This document shows positions 35,086 to 47,158 of a stretch of DNA of 64,000 bases, one piece after another; the first letter of the stretch is position 1, and every line of letters begins with the position of its first letter. Location of the stretch: positions 43,508,492-43,572,491 of the forward strand of contig CM077600.1 in NCBI GenBank assembly GCA_039654915.1, written 5' to 3'. This stretch comes from Aquilaria yunnanensis (taxonomy: Eukaryota > Streptophyta > Magnoliopsida > Malvales > Thymelaeaceae). The translations under genes and the position numbers were made by a program. The notes below the pieces were generated by a model. The model made no database searches. It was given only the letters and a program-made list of their open reading frames with translations, and was not told the DNA's origin.

Positions 35086-37250
35086 ATGATGCAAATAAAT
35101 TACTTTAAGCGTACGTAATACTGGTAACCACACGTATTTTAAGGCCCACATCCTAATTCCTGCATCTTTATTCATTGTGAATATATTCATTTTTCACGAA
35201 GTCTAATATTGCGTTACAAGAATAAAACAAAGGGTTTCTTCATTAATATATATATGAAATTTACATAGGAGTTAAAATTTTACATATCTCACCAAATGTT
35301 ACATAAATGAAAAATCCATGAAATTCTTTGCCAAATTCAAAGATGTGAATCTACAATCTTAATAATAGGAAAAGCAATTTTCCTCAAAAAAATAATAAGA
35401 AAATAGATATTTATCCAAATCGAAAGGGCAAAGCGAAGTCAATGAAGCTTCAATGTTGACACTATATACTAGTTTATCAAAAAATTGTATTATGACAAGC
35501 TTGCAACAAACAATTGCATCTACTGTATATACTGTTTCTTTTTGAAAATTATATTACTAAGTTTGCATGCTTCTTTCATAAGCAAACTTCAGTACGTACA
35601 GAAGCAAACACTTTTAGGTTAAGTGCCCTAAAACGTCTTGAAAGCGGGAATAAGAATAGAAAATTGTTGTTTTTTAAAAAGTTAGTAAATGAAAGTTCTA
35701 AGAAAATAAGAGTGAGAATGATAATTGAGAACATGACGGAGAGCGTGAGGATACGGGTGTCTCGATCCAAAATAAAAAATTATATCACCTAACATTAAAA
35801 AAAAAGACATTATCTAATTGAAGAATGTCTACTTCTTTTTCTTAATTTATTTAAATTGTTTAATGATATGACCAAACACGATCATTCGTTATTGAAACTG
35901 ACGTGCTTCTATTTATGTAGCAAACAATATGCAATTTTTAATTTAATTTTTTGGGGGCAGTTGGACTTCGGGGCTCTGAGTTGATTAATTTATTGTGGTG
36001 AATACCCAAAAAAATTATTGTGGTGTACAAGTACATATTTTGAATTTTATGGAACTACCCATAACCATAAACCACAAAACAAAATAGTAACTGCGTTATT
36101 TATTTTCATATGTAAAAGACTAAGTATGAATGTTGATACCTGAGTTGTTATAACTAACTTTTTATGTCTCCAGCTAATGGCTTCCATTGGCTAATGCATT
36201 TAATGAGAAATTCACATTTAAATCACTCATCTTTCCCATTCGATTTCATTTCACTCATTTAAAAGCTAAAATCTTCATTTGTGACATAAACTAATCACAC
36301 CATTGTAAATGACTCATTTAAATGATTGGGAGGTAAAATGTCCCTAGCTGTAGATTGGTGGATTGACGGGACCTATGTGGTTCAGTGGTAAAATGAATGA
36401 GTTGGTAAAGCTTGGTGACATAGGATATTCATACCACTTTTTATGGTGTCACTAAATTTGGTTGTAAACACCCCGAGTGTTAATCTAATGGTTAAAATAT
36501 GTAATTATAAATTATAATATTTAAGTTCAATTCCACGTCTTTCTTGCCCTGCTTTGTATTAGCTAATTACCTAACAGCAACACTTTCCTTATGAATAGTA
36601 CTAGCTGCTACAAAACCATCTTTTTTTTTTCCCTAAATTTGTTTTTTTTTTCTGTTCTTGCTCTTGTTTAGGTTGAAAAAAGAGTAAATTACACAAATGG
36701 TCATATGTTTATTTGTGTGATATTTTCTTATTCTAAGCTTTAATAGCAGACATTATCACTTCTGCCTGGGCTGACTTTTTTTTGGTCAAAAGAATTGTAC
36801 ATTATAATTGGTCTTGTGTTTATCTATTGTCATGTCTTTTGGTCTTTAAGCTTTGAAAGAAGGCATTTTTATCACTTTGTTCTAAATTTTTTATTTTTGT
36901 ATTTTAGGCCCTTGAACTTTCACAAGTGGCATTTAAGGCCCAACATGATCTTAAATTCATTACATAGTTCTTATGTCTTATTGATAGCAAAACAAGTGTG
37001 CTACTAACCAAACTGGACAGATTGGCCTTGAAGCTTATGTTGGGTAATGTGAACCTAGGAAGCTGTGATAAAAAACATAGTCACAACCCCAAGTTTTGTG
37101 TCCAGGAGAACTCTCTAACAATCAAGTTAGTTTCTAATAAAAGGTGAAGAAAGCTATGGAGGCTAGGTTTGCAAAGTGTCGAATGTAACTTAGAGTGCCA
37201 TAGGTGTCCCTTTTATGGAGCTTGGAAGGGATCAGTATAAGTTAGGAAGT
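35086..37250. other. Intergenic region, no gene seen
   Basis: AT-rich with scattered open frames lacking support. A possible tRNA-derived SINE remnant at 36478-36540 has a Pol III B-box-like AGTTCAATTCC at 36523-36533 and an A-box-like TCTAATGGTTA about 35 bases before it. Around 36780-36960 is a stretch related to 19350-19540. Confidence 0.35.
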
Positions 37251-37260
37251 CTCATGAATA

Positions 37261-37330
37261 TGAGATCCTTTTTCCATGTTGAAGTCTTATTAATGTGAGA
37301 TCCCTTTTCCGTGTTGAAGTCTTATTCATT
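37261..37330. repeat. Two-copy 35-base tandem repeat
   Basis: TGAGATCC(T/C)TTTTCC(A/G)TGTT followed by GAAGTCTTATT occurs at 37261 and again at 37296 with only a few differences. Confidence 0.8.
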
Positions 37331-38162
37331 TTAAGCATAGGCATCAGCTTGTTGGGCCATATTGATGGCAAATCAAGCCTTTATTGGTTCGATTATGAGT
37401 TTTTGGCCTTGATACTAAGGCCTTAATATTGGGCTATAGGCACCCCTATGATATCACTTACATTTTCCATCATCTTTCTTATGGATTTCATTGCTAATCC
37501 TTATTCTCTATCATTGATTTTCGCCCTTTGATGGTCCATCATTGATTTCTCATTTAATGGGTTTCATTTTCTTTATTTGGTGTTTCTTATCTATTTCTTC
37601 AACTTTGATTTGTATTTTTTCTTTTTTGGAGCCGCTGTAACTTCAGTTGTCACTGATGTTAGAACCTCCACACTGTACAATGCTTCCACCAGAGCCGGTG
37701 GAGAACTCTTGGGCATTGCTTTTAGCATAAAAGGACAGGTGTTTTTTCACCTAAAAGAAAGAACAAAAAGAGAACTCACATGCGTAGGAACATTAGTTAA
37801 ACTTGCTGAAGATTCCATTGTAGCAATCGGAGCCTTCTCTGAAGTTGGATTTGCCTTCTTGGGTACAGGAATTGAAGCAGTTGGTGACGATGCAGGAGAA
37901 GTGTAGGAGCAGGATATTTAAGCTTTATAGGGTCTTTTAAAAGAGTCGAGCCTTAAATCAAGCTACAACATCTATGCGAGCTTCAAGCTGTCGAACCACC
38001 TTGCAGAGCTCTAGCTTTTTTTAGTTGAGCTTCATGCCCCATTTACCAGGCTCGTCAAACTTGAGCTCAAGCCAACCAATCTTTAATAAGTTAAGCTTTG
38101 ATCCTAGAGTGTTTAATCTCGGCTCGACTTATTTCTGCCCATAGCCCTAGCACACACCCAAA

Positions 38163-39785
38163 GGGTAAATTACTTGATTAGTCCCAAGCATTCAATTATC
38201 ATTCTGTTTTAGTTCATAACCTATTGATTGTTCTCATACAGTCCTAAATCTATTAAAAACATTTCATTTTGGTCTTAAACAATTGAAAATGTCTCATTTT
38301 GATTTTTCATCAGGTTTAATTTGTGAATTCAGAGTAATTAATTGATAACAATGTTTATATTACAATTAACTGCCTTTTGGTAAATTTAATTGTACAATAA
38401 TTCTTTATAATTAATGGATAATTCAAATTATCAATTTTCTCTCTCTATAAATGACATTTATTTTATTTAGGAAGAAAGAACTGTTAACTTAAATCATCCA
38501 TTAATAGTAAAATAAGCGTTATACAATTTAATTTTACTCAAAGATAGTTACTGATATGTTATATTACAATTTCAAATCATGTTAGGTAGGAGTAAATTAC
38601 ACACGTAAACCCTAATATTTTATTATTGTACTGTTTTGGACCATATCCTGCATTTTTTTTGCACAGGATGTCGCTGACCTCAATTAAGTGTTTCATTTTG
38701 AACCTTTTGTAGACAAAAAATGTTAATATGGATGGAAAACGTGATATGGCATGCCAACATGGGCTATTTGCCACGTTAAAACTAGCTTGCGATTAGCCAC
38801 ATCTGAAATTTAGGACCCATGTTATAAAAAAAGAAAAAATTTAAGGCCTATATGGGGTTTGCTTAGAATCCGGCAACCTTGTTTATCAATGCTCTTGGCC
38901 CCATTTTTTGGCAAACCTTTTGTTCCCATGGCAACAATCCTCATGATCCCATCGCAAATATTGTCTCTGGGTAGCAAATTGGGCTAATGATTCCAGCAAA
39001 TTGGGTGGCAAATCAATAACTGGCAAATCGACTGTTGGCAAATCAATAACTGAATGATAGATGAATGATCAATCAACTATGGGCTTGACAACTGGACTTG
39101 GGTGGATGATGTGAATCAAGTGAGGGATAGGGAAGTGGGGGATAACGCAAATCAAATGGGGGACGATAGAGCATTGGACAACGCAAGGAATGGGGATTGA
39201 TCTCGCCGGATTGAGGAAGGGGACTGATGCGAGCGTTGCGGATTGATCTCATCTAATTGACAGAGGGTGAAACAACAGAGGCGAATCAATGAATAAGGGA
39301 ATGAGGGCAATGAGACTAAGCTTGGAGGTGGCGGGCGAGGGAGGAGGAGGGAGAGACGCAAGCTACCCCCTCTCCCAATTTTCTTACTTTTTAATTATTT
39401 TTTTAATATTTTTATTTATTATTATTTTTCTTCCTTTCCATGTCACCCTAATAGGTAATTTATTGTGCTATCATGATAAATTGCACATGTTGGCATGCCA
39501 TGTTGGTGTTTTCCATCCACAGAGGTCCAAAATGATACACTTTCAGGAAGTTAGGGACATCCTATGCAAAAAATGTAGGATACCAACCAAAACGGTATAG
39601 TCATAAAATGTTAGAAGCCACAAGTGCAATTTACTCTGTTAGGTAACTACTATGAGTTAATAAATTTCATCTTATAAAAGACAAGAATAAAATAATTTTA
39701 ATAAATGTAAAACCAAAACAGAATAATGAATAAATTAAGGAGTAACAGGGAGTGATAATTAAATGTTAGGAATGAGGTAAAATTT
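38163..39785. repeat. Older MITE of the 58614 family, split by a Mutator-like element
   Basis: The left half (38163-38579) aligns with the left half of the copy at 58614 (shared GTAAATTRC start, 'ttctgttttagt', 'attaaaaac(a/g)tttc', 'tgaaaa(t/c)gt' blocks). The right half (39646-39785) aligns with its right half ('gttaataaattt(c/t)atct', 'attttaata', 'gaata', 'ttagg'). The two are separated by the insertion at 38589-39636. Confidence 0.65.
38589..39636. mobile_element. Mutator-like element with perfect 9-base target duplication
   Basis: Terminal inverted repeats of about 170 bases: the left starts GGAGTAAATTACACACG and the right, inverted, GAGTAAATTGCACTTG. Both continue through matching blocks such as TTTTTTGCA(C/T)AGGATGTC and GGCATGCCAACATG. 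TGTTAGGTA is duplicated exactly at 38580-38588 and 39637-39645. The 1048-base length and lack of transposase make it non-autonomous. The interior (about 38860-39360) is less AT-rich and could be captured DNA, with an open minus-strand frame (39361-39152) of unknown origin. Confidence 0.8.
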
Positions 39786-41056
39786 ATTTGTGATCCCTGA
39801 TATTTTTGCGTTGTCATAAAGAAATCCCTAACATTTTGACTTGTACAGGAAGCTCCAAAGAGACCAGCATCTGAATCGTCATCAGCACCGCCGACGAAAA
39901 TCCCCTCTCTTGCTTCCGATCCCAACTTCGCCACTTTTTTTTTTAATAAATTTTAGTCATACGCACACCATTTAATCAGTTATAATGGATAAGAAAAATG
40001 GATAAATCAAATTAGCAACAACAAAATTTGTTAACCCCATTGGTTTTCAAGAGAAAAACTCTACCACAAAGGAGAGCAAATCTTTAATTTGCGCGACCCT
40101 CACCTCATTTTCATTTCAAAGTTGCCAAGCAAACGATTAACAAACCTATCATAAAGGACACAGGTGTACGCACATGGCCCGCGCCCCGCCCGACGACAAC
40201 GATGGAGTCTCATGCCCGTACCTACTTACCACTACTTGTCAAGGTTAGAGCAACAATAAACCCAATCGTCGCTCACCAAATCATCACCTACCGCCGCCAC
40301 CATTGTTTTCCTCTCGAATTTGACCACCTTCGCCACCGCTTACCTCACACCCGATTGCCTCCCCTTCTTCTTTCGATCTTGCTGGCTCCTCTCGATCCTT
40401 CGATCCAGTCGTCGGCTGCCATTCGCAAAGCCCCGACGAGAGGAGATAAGAAGCTTCAGATCACAATAAAGACGAAGAAGTCAGGGCAGCTCGAGGCGAT
40501 TGTTCTGCAGTAGTGACAGCACTGATTGATTGTGACGAACTTCACGACGGCGAAGGTCTCGTCCGTCCCAGCGAAGCAACGTTACAATTCGCTCTTCCAC
40601 CATCGATAACAACATTCTTCTCTCTCTTGCTCCTTCATTTAGCGTGCCTTGGACCGGCAAACATGGAGGCGTGGACGATGACTGGGGTGGCTGGAGATGT
40701 TGGCAGCATTTGGGGTGGTGTGCGGCAGAAATTGGAGTCTAGGGCTAGTGGTGAGGGTGAAGTTGGGCTTGAATCTTCTATGAGAACCGTTGGTTCATAG
40801 GAAAATCAGAAGAAGAGGTTGAACTGTTAAATTTAAAGGTTTGAGGGTGAATTGAGTGAGTGGAAGAAAATGTGGGGATAAAAATTGACATTTCCATCGA
40901 GATTCCGTTAAACTTGATTGAGAAATTAATAAAAGGACCATGATTAGGACAAAAATAAGATGGTTATCGGTTAAGGACTTTAAGTGGATAAAATGAAAGT
41001 TAGAGATCTATTTAGGATAACATGGAAAGGCTAAGAACTATAAATGAATTTTACCC
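39776..41056. mobile_element. Probable Mutator-like element with captured-gene-like interior
   Basis: The left end (GGTAAAATTTATTTGTGATC) is mirrored by the right end inverted (GGGTAAAATTCATTTATAGT), with further weaker matches such as TAAAGAAATCCCTAAC versus TAAATAGATCTCTAAC. The interior (40170-40800) is GC-rich and open on the plus strand (40202-40513 and 40513-40800), but I recognise no domain. Flanking bases do not show a clear 9-base duplication, so the boundaries are approximate. Confidence 0.45.
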
Positions 41057-41273
41057 GTTGGTGACACTTAGGGCGAGAGCAATAGCAAAGTGGATGTTAT
41101 AACCGTGACAGTCAAAACTGCTTTTTTTGGCCACCGTGAGGGAGTTACAGTTACGATCATCAGCGGACGGGAAAACAAAAACATAGCACTAGTTACCAAC
41201 TTTTGTTCTCTCATGTTCTCCTACGATCCCTCTCTCTCTCATCCTCGCCCCCCATGTCCATCTCGACTCCCAC

Positions 41274-41282
41274 TTATAAAAA
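41274..41282 (+). promoter_or_regulatory. TATA box of the ClpX gene
   Basis: TTATAAAAA lies about 125 bases before the ATG and is preceded by a CT-rich stretch (41229-41240). Confidence 0.5.
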
Positions 41283-41405
41283 CTTCTCCCTATAATTAAT
41301 CAGCTCTCAGATCCCAAATTCACCGCATTTTCTTTCTTTGTCATCGAGATTATCATCCTTTAGATTCATTCTTTATTTGACTCTTCAAAATAAATTCCTT
41401 TATTT

Positions 41406-44400
41406 ATGTCCGGAATCTGGAGATGGCGGAGAGCGACGGAGATAGCCGCTGTGGCTGCCTCGAGAAGAGTCGCTTCCAGGACGAAGGCCGACCAGAATTG
41501 CTGGAGGCATTTGAATCACTGGAGGGACGGGCTCATCGGCGTCCAAGAGCGATACAAGTGGGACCAAGGCGGCGACAGCACAGGCGGCAATTCTGGTAAT
41601 TACCAGACGGCACCGCGGAAGATCAGAGCGGAGGCCAATTGCCCCCGCTGTTCCAAGCACATGGATCTCCTTTTCTCCAATCGGGTCAATTTCTCGCCTC
41701 CGGTTACTCTCCCGGCGGTTACCGATGATCCTGGCGATAATAACTCCAAGAGTAATAACTTGCAGGCCGTTAACTTCTGCCCCAACTGTAAAACCGCCTA
41801 CCATTTTCGCCCTTTTCGAGTTTCGCCCCTTCAGGGCACTTTTGTCGAGATTGGCCGTCTCAATAACAAATCAAATAACAAGAGTGGTAGAAATGGAGCT
41901 GAGGATGATTCAGGGAAGCTTAGTAGTGCTAGTAATAGGCTTAGGGTGTCGTTTTGGGAGACTTTGAGAGCTTATGGGGCTGATCCACCGGAGAATTGGC
42001 CCCCGCTTCCGCCGGGGAACGGTATCGCAGTGCATACTCCTCCTGGGCCGCCATTTGCACCGGGGATTAATCTGACACGAGCGGCAGGGCCTAAGGAGGA
42101 TGGCGGTTCTGGCGGTGGCGATGGTGGAAATGGAGGCGGAGAGAGGAGTGGTGGTTGGTGGGGTGGCTCGAATTTGGGTAAGGATCTGCCTACACCAAAA
42201 GAGATTTGCGAAGGACTGGACAAGTTCGTTGTTGGTCAGCAGAAGGCCAAAAAGGTCTGTTGCTCTTGTTTGTCGCAGCACTCCCAAATTTTCCTTCTAT
42301 AAGATTTCTGATTCATTGCAAGGTTGTGTTGTGACCGGTGACATTATTACAGGTGCTTTCTGTGGCTGTTTATAACCACTACAAGCGAATCTACCATTCT
42401 TCTTTAAAGAAAGGGTTTGTTCCCATGCTCCTCCGTCTTCTCATTGGGGTCCCTTTCCCATCATTGAGAAAACAATTCTGTTGGTTTCGTCTGTTGGGGT
42501 TTGACCCAACATTGTAATTTTTGTTCTTCACTTCAGAAAATTGATGTGATGAATTTGACATAGGCCAGGAGAAGAGTCAGGGAGTGCAGAAGCAATTAAG
42601 GATGATGACGATGACAGTGTTGAATTAGAGAAGAGTAATGTGCTGTTGATGGGTCCAACGGGCTCAGGTACACCTATATAATTCAAATAACATGCATTCT
42701 AATCTTCCTTATTTGTCTTTTATATTTTGCTTCGACTTTTATGGACTTCTGGATTTGAACTTCTGATTGTCATTCTAACTTGCTTGATATAATCTAGGGA
42801 AGACTTTATTGGCAAAAACACTAGCTCGATTTGTAAATGTACCCTTTGTCATGGCTGATGCAACAACATTGACTCAGGCAAGTGACCTGCTGATTTTTGT
42901 ATATCAAGATGGTGCTGTAAAGTGCATCAGACTATGTTATGACCTTACCCTAGAGAGTAAACTCCGTTGGCTCTTATTCTCGAGTCTATTATTTATGATT
43001 ATATTGGTGGGGAACAAAAGATTGTGCAATGATGTACGGCAGTGAATTGCTGCTTTTGTGGATGGCATGCACCGCTCTGTAATGCACACAAGATATGGCA
43101 TGTGACTGATGAATATTACAGCCAATGTTTTAAGTTTTTGAATCTGGATCATGTCCACAGTACTTTATCACAATTAATCTCCAGCATTTTGGTGTTACTA
43201 TTATTTTTTTTCTCATGCACTGTGTACCAATAAAAATATGCATCTCTTTTGCAGGCAGGTTATGTTGGTGAAGATGTTGAATCAATATTGTACAAATTGC
43301 TTGCGGTAAATACTCATGCTTCTTGTTGTTGGTTGTTGCTTGACTTTTTACTGCTCTTTTTATCTATTTTGTTCGGGCATCAGTGTACACTCAATGTGCT
43401 CTCTATAGGATTTAGGATCGACATTTTTATCCTTTTTTCAAAATTTAAAGAGTACCACTTTACCATTTTTTATATGCACTTCCCTTTCACTCCTTTATTC
43501 CATATGTTTGTATGCTTAATGATTGGTGCTTTGGTGGTTTACAAAGAGTATCTGAATCATGGTAAGTGGCATTTAATCAATCTACAAACTAACCATGCAC
43601 TTTGAGTTCAAATGTAATGACTGAACTCAAAGTTCTGTCTTCTTGTTTTTGATATTCAATACAAATTGAAAATCTTTCTTCCTTTTTGTTTTGCTTATCA
43701 AGAAAAGTGAATTTACTCATGTGGATTTAGGCTGCTGAGTTCAATGTGCAAGCAGCTCAACAAGGAATAGTGTACATTGATGAAGTTGACAAAATTACCA
43801 AGAAGGTTCAATATTATCATCTTGTTAAAGTTATTGTTCACTATCGGGAATCTTCTTTGAATTTTTAAAAGATTGAGTTTATCTTGCAGGCTGAGAGCAT
43901 GAACATTAGCAGAGATGTTTCCGGTGAGGGCGTACAACAGGCATTGTTAAAGATGTTGGAAGGAACTGTAAGTTGTTTCTGTTCTATGTTTATTAGTTTG
44001 TATGTTTAGTGCTGTTTTTCAGAAGTTGCTGAATATTCTTTTTGGAAAATTTGGGTTGAATGCATCGAGTTAATTATGGGAGACACATATTAGAGCCTCA
44101 TAATCTCTAATCAATTCGATTTGTCATGGTGAATTGAACATGGCCATGGTTTTGTTTGCTGATAATAATGCTGGGATTGGTCAGGAAAGGTGCATCCATT
44201 GTGAGGTGTAACTAGAAGTGCGAGAATCTATGGACCCTGCACCATAACAGTCTCTGTGTTGCATGAAAGAACTAGTGCCGATATTTGTTTTCTTAAGTCT
44301 CATTTGTCCTTTTGCTTGCACTGTATTCAATCTGAATTACATATCGCAAGCTTTGGTCATATCACCTCTTGCATGGCTTGTGTATTATCCTTGATTGTGT

Positions 44401-47158
44401 CTTGACAATTGAGTTCTTATATTCGTCAGATAGTGAGTGTCCCTGAGAAAGGTGCAAGGAAGCATCCTCGGGGTGACAATATTCAGGTAATCTTTTGGTT
44501 CAGTATCTTATTGCTAAATAGTCCCACACTATTGCTTCATCCATGCATCCTCTTTTAGAATCTAGCGGCATTTATGCAGTCCAATTTCTGTCAGTGAAGC
44601 AGCATGTAATTCTTATCTCTTTTCATGATGAGTTAACTGAAAAGCTTTCATGAGGTTTCCTGTTGATGTGCTCATTTTTAGTAAAATGTGAGGGTTGGGT
44701 GGATTGGACAGGCTTAAGTTGCTTTATGGTGTGGGCTGCTATTATTTTCCCATTTATTTGCATGAATTGTGGTGCATTAAGCAGTCTGGAAATCAGTAGA
44801 TGTTATTTCATTTTTTCTCCCTCCTCTTGATCTTCTCGTTTTAGCATAAAACTGCTGGAATTTCCTTTTCTTTGCTTATCTATCAAAGCTCCTGTATTTT
44901 TACTCTTCCTCAGAACTCAGAAGCACCTACTTCCAACTTTTTATATGATTGGACTTTGTTAGTACTACCTTTGTCCCATATTGTTTGAAACAGTTGACTT
45001 TTGGTCATAGTTTGACTTGACTTTATTTATATTATTGGTTGTTAGAAAAAAATTTAAAATAATATATTTGGAAACTAGGTTTTTATTTATCATTTATATA
45101 AATTTTTTTTTATTTATATACTAAAAGTTGAAAATAAAAAATTATAGATTAATTGCTAAAAAGTGAGTGTTTCAAAGAATATAGGACAGAGGGAGTAATA
45201 TCTATCATTTTTCAATTCAATTGAGTGGATGCTTTCTTATCTCCAGATGAATACAAAAGATATTCTTTTCATATGTGGAGGAGCATTTGTTGATCTCGAA
45301 AAAACTATTTCAGAGAGGTAAGGCCTGATAGTATTTCATCCTAATAGGTATGAATTCCATATGGATGTATTTATGTATTTTTATTTATCTTTATATGGAC
45401 TTAACAATGTTTACCAGGCGACAGGATTCTTCCATTGGTTTTGGAGCACCAGTTAGAGCTAGCATGAGGGCTGGTGGAGTAACTAGTGCTTTAGTTACCT
45501 CATCTTTGCTTGAGACTGTGAGTGGGGTGATATTTTTGTCTGTAATTAAAATTTTTGGGGCTTCTGTACATATGGAAATCCTGGCGATGTTTTTAATGTG
45601 GCCATCGATATCTATTTTGGAACTTAGGTTGAGAGTGCTGATCTTATTGCTTATGGTCTGATACCGGAATTCATTGGACGCTTTCCAATTCTAGTTAGTT
45701 TATCAGCTCTTACCGAGGATCAACTGGTTCAGGTACTATTTCGGAGAGTTCTGCAAAGTTTTGTTTCATGTTTGCTGTTAAACATTTTCCACTTTTCACA
45801 TCGTTGTGACAGCTTTCAAGTAGTAACAGTGGGGGAAAGATGCCTCTTTTATTTGGAAATCCAGTCTAGTCAGTTCCGTCTCCTCCATTTGTTGTGTTAA
45901 AATGAAGGTACATAGATGAGGATCTACAACTTGGCACTTGAGTGATTTTGTAGCTAGATCTGAGAGTTGTCAGAATGTTGGTCGGGTCCTCAAAAGATGA
46001 ATCATGCATGAGCTGTGTGTATTGGAAAGTGCAAGGTCCTGTTTTTTTTTTTTTTTTAAGTAAACTCGCCATCCTAAATGAGATTTGCCTCCGAAGTTTA
46101 TTCTGAAAATTACTAAAGATCTACGAATTAATAAAGCTCTAATCAAACTTGAGTTTTGGTTATGATTAATTTTGTCCCTTAGATTAAGGTGGAAGGATGA
46201 ACTGGGTTCTGTCTACCAAATCTAATAACTAAGTCCCAAGACTTGGCATGTGTTTTCCTCTGATGTTAAGAATTTGTTGATGAAACTTGAGTTGTTTGTG
46301 TGTGTGCCATAGGTGCTCATAGAACCCAAGAATGCCCTCGGAAAGCAGTATAAGAAACTATTTAGCATGAACAATGTGAGTCTGTCTCTCTCTTCCTATC
46401 TCTCAACAAAAATAGTCATGCTATTCTCTCTGCAGTAATCGACTCTCTGGTCTTCAGCTCATATATAAAATTCTCTGTTTTTAACGGCACTAGTTCTTTC
46501 TACTGTAAACAAAATTTCAGGTTAAGCTACACTTTAAAAACAAAGCACTAAGATTGATTGCAAAAAAGGCAATGGCCAAGAATACTGGTGCCAGAGGTTT
46601 GAGGGGCCTACTGGAAAGCATTCTAACAGAAGCCATGTATGAGGTACAATGGGGCCTTTATAAGCATTTAATGAATGTATTGACCGAGAGTGTGATTCAA
46701 GAGATTAAACGTAATGCTTTAATTTTCAGATTCCAGATGCTAAAACTGGAAGTGAAAGTGTAGATGCCGTTGTTGTTGATGAGGAGTCAGTTGGCTCTGA
46801 CAATTCTCCTGGATGTGGGGGAAAGATGCTTCGTGGAGATGGTGCATTGGAACGCTACCTTGCAGAAACTCGGTTGAAGGATTCAGCGGTACCTTTTAGA
46901 AGAATTATTTTTGAGCACACATTTTAAGGCCCAGACATAAATAATACTTTAATGGTTGTTCACCGGAGCGATCAAACCAAATGTTTTTGCATGTCCATTA
47001 GTTTTGATTGCTTTGTTAGCTAGTGACTTTAACTCGCTTGCTGTTGAGAAAGGGAGACACCTTACTGAAATTGTACTTGGTTTCAGGAAAATGTTGATTT
47101 GGCGGGGGATGCGCAGGAGGCTGATGCAGAGATTTCAAGCAGAGCCATGAGCATGTAA
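41406..47158 (+). CDS. CLPX: ATP-dependent Clp protease ATP-binding subunit ClpX, mitochondrial
   Basis: Fifteen exons: 41406-42254, 42353-42414, 42564-42667, 42798-42877, 43255-43305, 43731-43805, 43890-43967, 44430-44486, 45247-45317, 45418-45517, 45628-45732, 46313-46375, 46521-46643, 46730-46888, 47087-47158. All join in frame to 682 residues. The N-terminus ([20 protein letters not shown]) is Arg-rich like a mitochondrial presequence. CxxC pairs at 79/82 and 125/128 form a zinc-binding domain with a long insert. The AAA+ core has Walker A GPTGSGKT (334-341), pore loop GYVGED (367-372), Walker B VYIDEVD (396-402) and sensor-2 GARGLRG (588-594). IGF (482-484) is the loop that docks on ClpP. 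A Gly-rich linker lies near 233-255. The protein unfolds substrates for ClpP in the matrix. Intron 4 uses a GC donor; intron 8 holds a Stowaway MITE. Confidence 0.96.
44965..45195. mobile_element. Stowaway MITE in ClpX intron 8
   Basis: A 231-base element starting CTACCTTTGTCCCATATTGT. Its right end inverted reads CTCCCTCTGTCCTATATTCT, continuing with the matching TTTGAAACA. It is flanked by TA at 44963-44964 and 45196-45197. It sits about 50 bases before the acceptor of exon 9. Confidence 0.8.

Noticed and set aside
39767..41065. Nine-base target duplication around the 39776-41056 element
   Set aside because: Flanks TAGGAATGA and GTTGGTGAC do not match convincingly in any register.
41400..42287. 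Antisense open frames over ClpX exon 1
   Set aside because: The sense exon carries the presequence, zinc ligands and the start of the AAA+ domain; the antisense peptides are low-complexity shadows.
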